Shown here in pieces: positions 31,573 through 35,046 of a stretch of DNA of 35,046 nucleotides. How positions within the stretch are numbered: position 1 is the stretch's first letter; every line of letters begins with the position of its first letter. The translations under genes and the position numbers were made by a program. Below the pieces are notes generated by a model. That model was not told where the DNA came from and ran no database searches. It saw nothing but the letters and a program-made list of their open reading frames with translations. The DNA comes from a candidate division FCPU426 bacterium (GTDB lineage: Bacteria > Oederibacteriota > Muellerivitia > Muellerivitales > Muellerivitaceae): contig PLZG01000037.1 of NCBI GenBank assembly GCA_003152075.1, positions 1 through 35,046 of the forward strand, written 5' to 3'.

Positions 31573-33135
31573 ATGAAGAAAGTACTGGTCTTGATGGTGC
31601 TGTTTGTAATGGCTATCGGCGCGAAAGTCGCGTCGGCGGATGCCATTATCGCCGCTCAGCAGGCTGATGGCCGTATCGTTAACAGTGTCGACGTGATTTT
31701 CGCGGGATACGTTAACGAAATTTTGAATTACAAAAACACGGTTGATTTCCGCTTGAACGGTGCCGGTGGCGGCTTTGGAGCTGGCGCTGGTGAGTGGGGC
31801 GGAATCATCGATGGAAAGCACGATTCCATCGGAACGATTGGTGTCTACATCAATCGCCCATCAACAGACGTTTCTTTTAACGGCGAACCGACCCTTTGGG
31901 GCCCGGTTGCCGGTGTCGCGGCTTGGACCGGAACGGGCGTTGGAGTTCCTACCGCTATTAGTGGTGGTGTTTGGATCGGTGGAGCTGGTTCACAAGTAGG
32001 TACTGTGGCTAATGTGAATACTGCTTATCCCTTAATGAATGGTTTAATTCCTACCCCCAATAACAAAGTCGATGTTATGTGGGCTACCACCTCCGGTGAT
32101 TCCATGAATTTTGGCGTTGGTTTGAGCTATGGCGATAACCAAGCCCTTAATACTCCGGGTGCTGGCGGAAACGCGGTTGTTTCGAACAGCCCCGCGACTG
32201 CGTTTACTAATATTGCGGACACTTCCAATACCTATGCCCGTAACCTTGCCTTGAATGTCGGCTTGGGTTTGAAAAATATGGGTTTCAGCGTGTTCGATGT
32301 CCATGCTGGATATAACTACGGAACCTTTGCCGTGAGCGATGTCACAAGTGCAGCTTTGCCATCGGTACCCGCGGTTCATAATTACAGCATTCAGGACAAT
32401 GGGATTTCCTCCATTACCTTGGGCGCAATGGCCCAAAGCGACATGGACAAGGACAGCAACCTCCGCATGTTCTTGGACGGCGCTTTGAACAGCTTTGGCA
32501 CCAAGGCTTCTTTCATGGATTCCGCCACTAACGACGGTTATCATGCTGCTGTCGCCGGGGATGCGGATTATGAGAACACCACCAGCTGGAGCCAGTTCGT
32601 CTTGAACGCTGGTTTTGGTTGCAACCATTCGGTGAACGATGGAGCTGCCGTCGTCGGAAGCAGCCTCTTGGGAACCTTTCAGTCACAGGGAACTTCCGCG
32701 ACAGAAAGCTTGCAACAAGGGACTGTGAATGCTAACGCTTCGGTGCCGACCACCTTTACCGGTGCTAATTCCATTAACCTCTCCTCAATCAACATTTCGT
32801 GGGGCGCCAATGTGGATGCCAAGGTTTCGGACTGGTTGAAAGTCCGGGCCGGTATCCGAAAGAGCATCTTCAATCGCTCTGGCTATCACGTTACTGTCGC
32901 GGGTGGTACCCCCGTCGTGACGACCACCTACACGGGCACCGCGGACGCTCTCGCGGCTGCTGGCGCTTCCTTCAGCACCGGTTTTGGCATTCACTGGCAA
33001 AACTTCGTGTTGAACACCAACGTGACCGCGGCCTCGTTGGAAAGCTCGATCGCGAACGTTGCTCCTGGCAATGGAATCTTCTTTGCCGGAAACATCTTGA
33101 CGGTTGCCGAGGCCGATCTCGGATATGCGTTCTAA
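31573..33135 (+). CDS. Predicted outer-membrane beta-barrel (porin-like) protein
   Basis: A 520-residue protein with a signal peptide (MKKVLVLMVLFVMAIGAKV, cleavage near ASA/DA) and then alternating short amphipathic strands rich in Gly, Asn, Ser and aromatic residues. Examples are VDFRLNGAGG, LALNVGLGLKNMGFSVFDVHAGYNYG and WLKVRAGIRKS. The chain ends DLGYAF, with a terminal Phe, as expected for BAM-recognised barrels. I recognise no specific porin family. The strong promoter, ~300-nt leader, excellent ribosome-binding site and strong terminator suggest an abundant monocistronic envelope protein. Confidence 0.72.
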   Translation: MKKVLVLMVLFVMAIGAKVASADAIIAAQQADGRIVNSVDVIFAGYVNEILNYKNTVDFRLNGAGGGFGAGAGEWGGIIDGKHDSIGTIGVYINRPSTDVSFNGEPTLWGPVAGVAAWTGTGVGVPTAISGGVWIGGAGSQVGTVANVNTAYPLMNGLIPTPNNKVDVMWATTSGDSMNFGVGLSYGDNQALNTPGAGGNAVVSNSPATAFTNIADTSNTYARNLALNVGLGLKNMGFSVFDVHAGYNYGTFAVSDVTSAALPSVPAVHNYSIQDNGISSITLGAMAQSDMDKDSNLRMFLDGALNSFGTKASFMDSATNDGYHAAVAGDADYENTTSWSQFVLNAGFGCNHSVNDGAAVVGSSLLGTFQSQGTSATESLQQGTVNANASVPTTFTGANSINLSSINISWGANVDAKVSDWLKVRAGIRKSIFNRSGYHVTVAGGTPVVTTTYTGTADALAAAGASFSTGFGIHWQNFVLNTNVTAASLESSIANVAPGNGIFFAGNILTVAEADLGYAF

Positions 33136-33156
33136 ATTCTTAGAATAGTTCGTAAG

Positions 33157-33190
33157 ACCCCGCCTCGGTTTCGAGGCGGGGTTTTTTTTT
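33157..33190 (+). terminator. Intrinsic terminator of the barrel gene
   Basis: An 11-bp stem ACCCCGCCTCG/CGAGGCGGGGT with loop GTTT and nine Ts. Confidence 0.94.
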
Positions 33191-33228
33191 GCCTTGGGAA
33201 GTCAGTTTTAAAATTCTTACGGTTTCTC

Positions 33229-33257
33229 TTGAACAGGTTGAATCGTCTAACAATTAT
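33229..33257 (+). promoter_or_regulatory. Possible promoter of the coiled-coil protein gene
   Basis: TTGAAC (33229-33234), a 17-bp spacer and AATTAT (33252-33257), a four-of-six -10 match, 29 bases before the start codon. Confidence 0.35.
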
Positions 33258-33286
33258 CAATCGTTCCGGTTGGAAGGAAAAATTTG

Positions 33287-34138
33287 ATGACCACGGTATT
33301 TTTCAAAAGAAAGTTTTTACTTATTCTTAGCTATTGTGGTTTGTTATTGTCAGGCTCTGGAAATCTTTGGGCACAAGTCGACTCAGCAACAGTAGTTCCA
33401 CCTAGACCAACGGCCTCCTTAAACCCAGAATATTCACCAACTCCCACGGCTACCTTCTCTTATGAAGAGGGAAAGAAAAAATTAGAACTGGAACGCCTTG
33501 AGTTGGAAAATGAAAAACTCAAGTTTGAAATAGAAAAACTAAAAGCCCAGACAACCAAAACGACGACGGAAGAAAAGAAAAACGATAAAAAAGAAATGAT
33601 GTTGTACCAGGAGAAATGTTCTGAAAAGGCCGAGGGTTTGGCAAAGGATAACAAGGATAAGGCCAATTTGTTAATCTTGGATCTGGTCAACGGAGAGGCG
33701 TGGAATAAGGGGGTTCGTTACCACCTTAATGATATCTATTCCATGGCGGAGGACCAAAAAATAGAATTCAAAAAATACTTGGATAAAAGGGACATGAACG
33801 GTGACGACCGGAACCGTTATGTGATTCGAAATGTGTCTCTCTTACGTTATAACCAACGGTCAAGGGGGATTTTAACTTTTAAAGCGCCTGTCAAAGACGA
33901 GGATTATCGAGTTCTTTCCATTGACGGTGTTTCTTTTGCCTCCTCCATTGGCGATATCAGAAGCGCCCATCAGAATATTTATTTTAATTACGAAGGGGAA
34001 GGGAATCGGGATAAATTGAAGTTGTTAAAGTATAAGTTCGCTAAGGATTTTTTCAGTTTTTCTGATAAGTTGGAATATGGTTTTGATAAGGACGGGAAGC
34101 TGTTGGAAATAAAATTTGGAGTTTTGGACGAAAACTAG
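33287..34138 (+). CDS. Hypothetical exported protein with coiled coil
   Basis: A 283-residue protein of no family I recognise. A signal peptide (hydrophobic stretch LLILSYCGLLLSG, cleavage near LWA/QVD) is followed by a short Pro/Thr spacer. A heptad-rich coiled coil follows at about 60-85 (KLELERLELENEKLKFEIEK), then a Lys/Glu-rich segment and a soluble C-terminal domain (about 110-283) with alternating strands and helices, e.g. RNVSLLRYNQRSRGILTFKAP. ATG 33287 is preferred over the in-frame TTG 33284; GGAAGGAA lies about 8 bases upstream. It precedes yajC by 52 bp, so the two may be cotranscribed. Confidence 0.7.
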   Translation: MTTVFFKRKFLLILSYCGLLLSGSGNLWAQVDSATVVPPRPTASLNPEYSPTPTATFSYEEGKKKLELERLELENEKLKFEIEKLKAQTTKTTTEEKKNDKKEMMLYQEKCSEKAEGLAKDNKDKANLLILDLVNGEAWNKGVRYHLNDIYSMAEDQKIEFKKYLDKRDMNGDDRNRYVIRNVSLLRYNQRSRGILTFKAPVKDEDYRVLSIDGVSFASSIGDIRSAHQNIYFNYEGEGNRDKLKLLKYKFAKDFFSFSDKLEYGFDKDGKLLEIKFGVLDEN

Positions 34139-34190
34139 TTGGGAGTGATCCCAATTAAACACGGAAAAATAATTTACGGAGGATTTAACA

Positions 34191-34520
34191 GTGGATACAG
34201 CATTCGCGCAAACAACCCAAGTGGCAACTAAGGCGGTCCCGGGGCCGTCCTCTCCCATGTCGGCAATTATTTCCTTCGCGCCATTCCTGGCCATCATGGT
34301 CTTGTTTTACTTCTTGATGATTTACCCCCAGGGAAAAGAGAAGAAAAAAAGGGAAGAAATGCTGACTGGAATTCAAAGGGGGGACCGAGTTTTGACCCGA
34401 GGCGGTCTTTATGGAACGGTGGCGGACATCAAAGACCATATTTTAATCCTTAAAATAAACGAAAATAACAAGGTTGAGATCGACCGGGCCTATATTGAAA
34501 CGGTTCATAAAGTTTCGTAA
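34191..34520 (+). CDS. yajC: Preprotein translocase subunit YajC
   Basis: YajC is a small accessory of the SecDF-YajC-YidC holotranslocon in the inner membrane. The 109-residue protein has one transmembrane helix (about 26-45, ending FYFLMIYPQ), the basic segment KEKKKREEM and the conserved cytoplasmic part LTGIQRGDRVLTRGGLYGTV, VEIDRAYIE. The N-terminus is longer and Pro-rich compared with many YajC proteins. GTG 34191 follows GGAGG at 34179-34183. In many genomes secD, secF or tgt are adjacent; none is present here. Confidence 0.93.
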   Translation: MDTAFAQTTQVATKAVPGPSSPMSAIISFAPFLAIMVLFYFLMIYPQGKEKKKREEMLTGIQRGDRVLTRGGLYGTVADIKDHILILKINENNKVEIDRAYIETVHKVS

Positions 34521-34556
34521 TTCATAATCACCAAGGTTTTTATTGCACGAAAAGAC

Positions 34557-34714
34557 TGACAAATAAGGTTTGGTTAATTCAAGAGTCCCAAGCCGCCAAT
34601 TAGTTATTGCTTTATTCACGATATGAAATTTTAATTATGAAACATGACAATTTAGATGAACCAATATTTGTCAGAATGCTTAAGGAAATAAAGATCCCAT
34701 TTGTGAATAAAGCA
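34557..34714. other. Interleaved inverted repeats between yajC and the HTH-receiver gene
   Basis: Two perfect inverted pairs occur in interleaved order: TGACAAATA (34557-34565) with TATTTGTCA (34665-34673), and TGCTTTATTCAC (34608-34619) with GTGAATAAAGCA (34703-34714). As RNA this is a pseudoknot topology or two mutually exclusive folds. A 41-codon frame (34637-34762) overlaps it but has no Shine-Dalgarno, so I do not call it a gene. Confidence 0.45.
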
Positions 34715-34789
34715 TTGGGCAAAAGTTTTTTGCGATATAATCCCTTCATCAATAAGTTTTAATTATTTAAACAGGCATAGGCGGGAATT

Positions 34790-35046
34790 ATGACTGAAAT
34801 CATGACGGCCCAGGAACTTTCAACCTACCTCAAGATCACCACGACCACTATTTATAAATTGGCCCAACAAGGTGAAATCCCTTCCTTCAAAATCGGTAGT
34901 GAATGGCGTTTCAAAAAAGAATTAGTGGATCGCTGGCTTGAAAATGGCGCGGGCCACGCACCCAAAAAAGTCCTGGTCGTGGATGACGAACCCTCTATTT
35001 GCGAGCTATACAAGAGGGCCCTGGACCGGAAAAAATACACCGTGGA
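34790..35046 (+). CDS. Excisionase-type DNA-binding domain fused to response-regulator receiver (3' truncated by window)
   Basis: The start of a gene that runs off the window, 85 complete codons visible. Residues about 4-52 form a BldC/excisionase-like winged helix-turn-helix: MTAQELSTYLKITTTTIYKL, then GEIPSFKIGSEWRFKKELVDRWL. From residue 61 a receiver domain begins (KKVLVVDDEPSICELYKRAL), with the acidic Asp pair of the phosphorylation site pocket; the phospho-acceptor Asp is beyond the edge. In this order the DNA-binding domain is N-terminal, the reverse of most response regulators. AGGCGGG precedes ATG 34790. It may be a DNA-binding response regulator or a hybrid with further domains. 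Confidence 0.85.
   Translation, partial: MTEIMTAQELSTYLKITTTTIYKLAQQGEIPSFKIGSEWRFKKELVDRWLENGAGHAPKKVLVVDDEPSICELYKRALDRKKYTV

Noticed and set aside
1-35046. tRNA, rRNA genes or CRISPR arrays
   Set aside because: No cloverleaf with a TTCRANNC arm, no rRNA stretch and no regularly spaced direct repeats were seen by eye.

Overview
The window looks like a piece of chromosome from an uncultured Gram-negative (diderm) bacterium. The envelope machinery is diderm: two RND exporters, a TolC-family outer-membrane channel, YajC, predicted lipoproteins and a beta-barrel protein ending in Phe. GTG and TTG starts are frequent, sigma70-type promoters are recognisable, and intergenic space is crowded with palindromic repeats. 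A lipoprotein with a long Pro/Thr linker also fits a poorly sampled candidate phylum. I cannot name the phylum; 16S or marker-gene placement is needed. Bases 1-55 hold no gene I can support apart from the ribosome-binding site of the first CDS.

Layout. 56-4034: an S41 processing protease, a divergent polysaccharide deacetylase and tsaD, separated by palindromic repeats. 4234-13340: an efflux block with two paralogous RND pumps and a TolC-like channel; a vapBC toxin-antitoxin module, a vapC remnant and a small lipoprotein gene lie between the pumps, and no membrane-fusion-protein gene is present. 13652-19458: mgtC-like, dusB, a PAP2 phosphatase overlapping rsmI, then an M50-like protease translationally coupled to a PIN-PhoH protein. 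19464-24537: a small element carrying a four-helix-bundle (IVP) gene abuts pdxA, and a large secreted protein with jelly-roll-like modules separates pdxA from rsmA, two genes that are adjacent in many bacteria. 24655-27043: a small membrane protein and glmS. 27350-27996 (minus): a broken secreted-protein gene.

28134-33190 is the most unusual stretch. Two NHL-propeller lipoprotein genes and one outer-membrane barrel gene are preceded by related, long, apparently structured 5' leaders. The leaders of the first lipoprotein gene and of the barrel gene keep the same promoter layout (TTGACA, 17 bp, TATATT) and long identical blocks, although the two proteins are unrelated. Each of the three genes ends in a strong intrinsic terminator, so they are monocistronic units. 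The window closes with a coiled-coil periplasmic protein, yajC, and a truncated gene joining an excisionase-type DNA-binding domain to a response-regulator receiver domain.

A second theme is repeats entering genes. Palindromic or tandem intergenic-type repeats appear to be read in frame inside the PAP2 3' end, rsmA, glmS and the pdxA 5' end, reminiscent of Rickettsia palindromic elements. At least three repeat families are visible: a composite REP-like element, a GTCATT...AATGAC-bounded palindrome, and an AT-rich inverted repeat. All functional assignments are from reading translations and motifs by eye; no database search was run.
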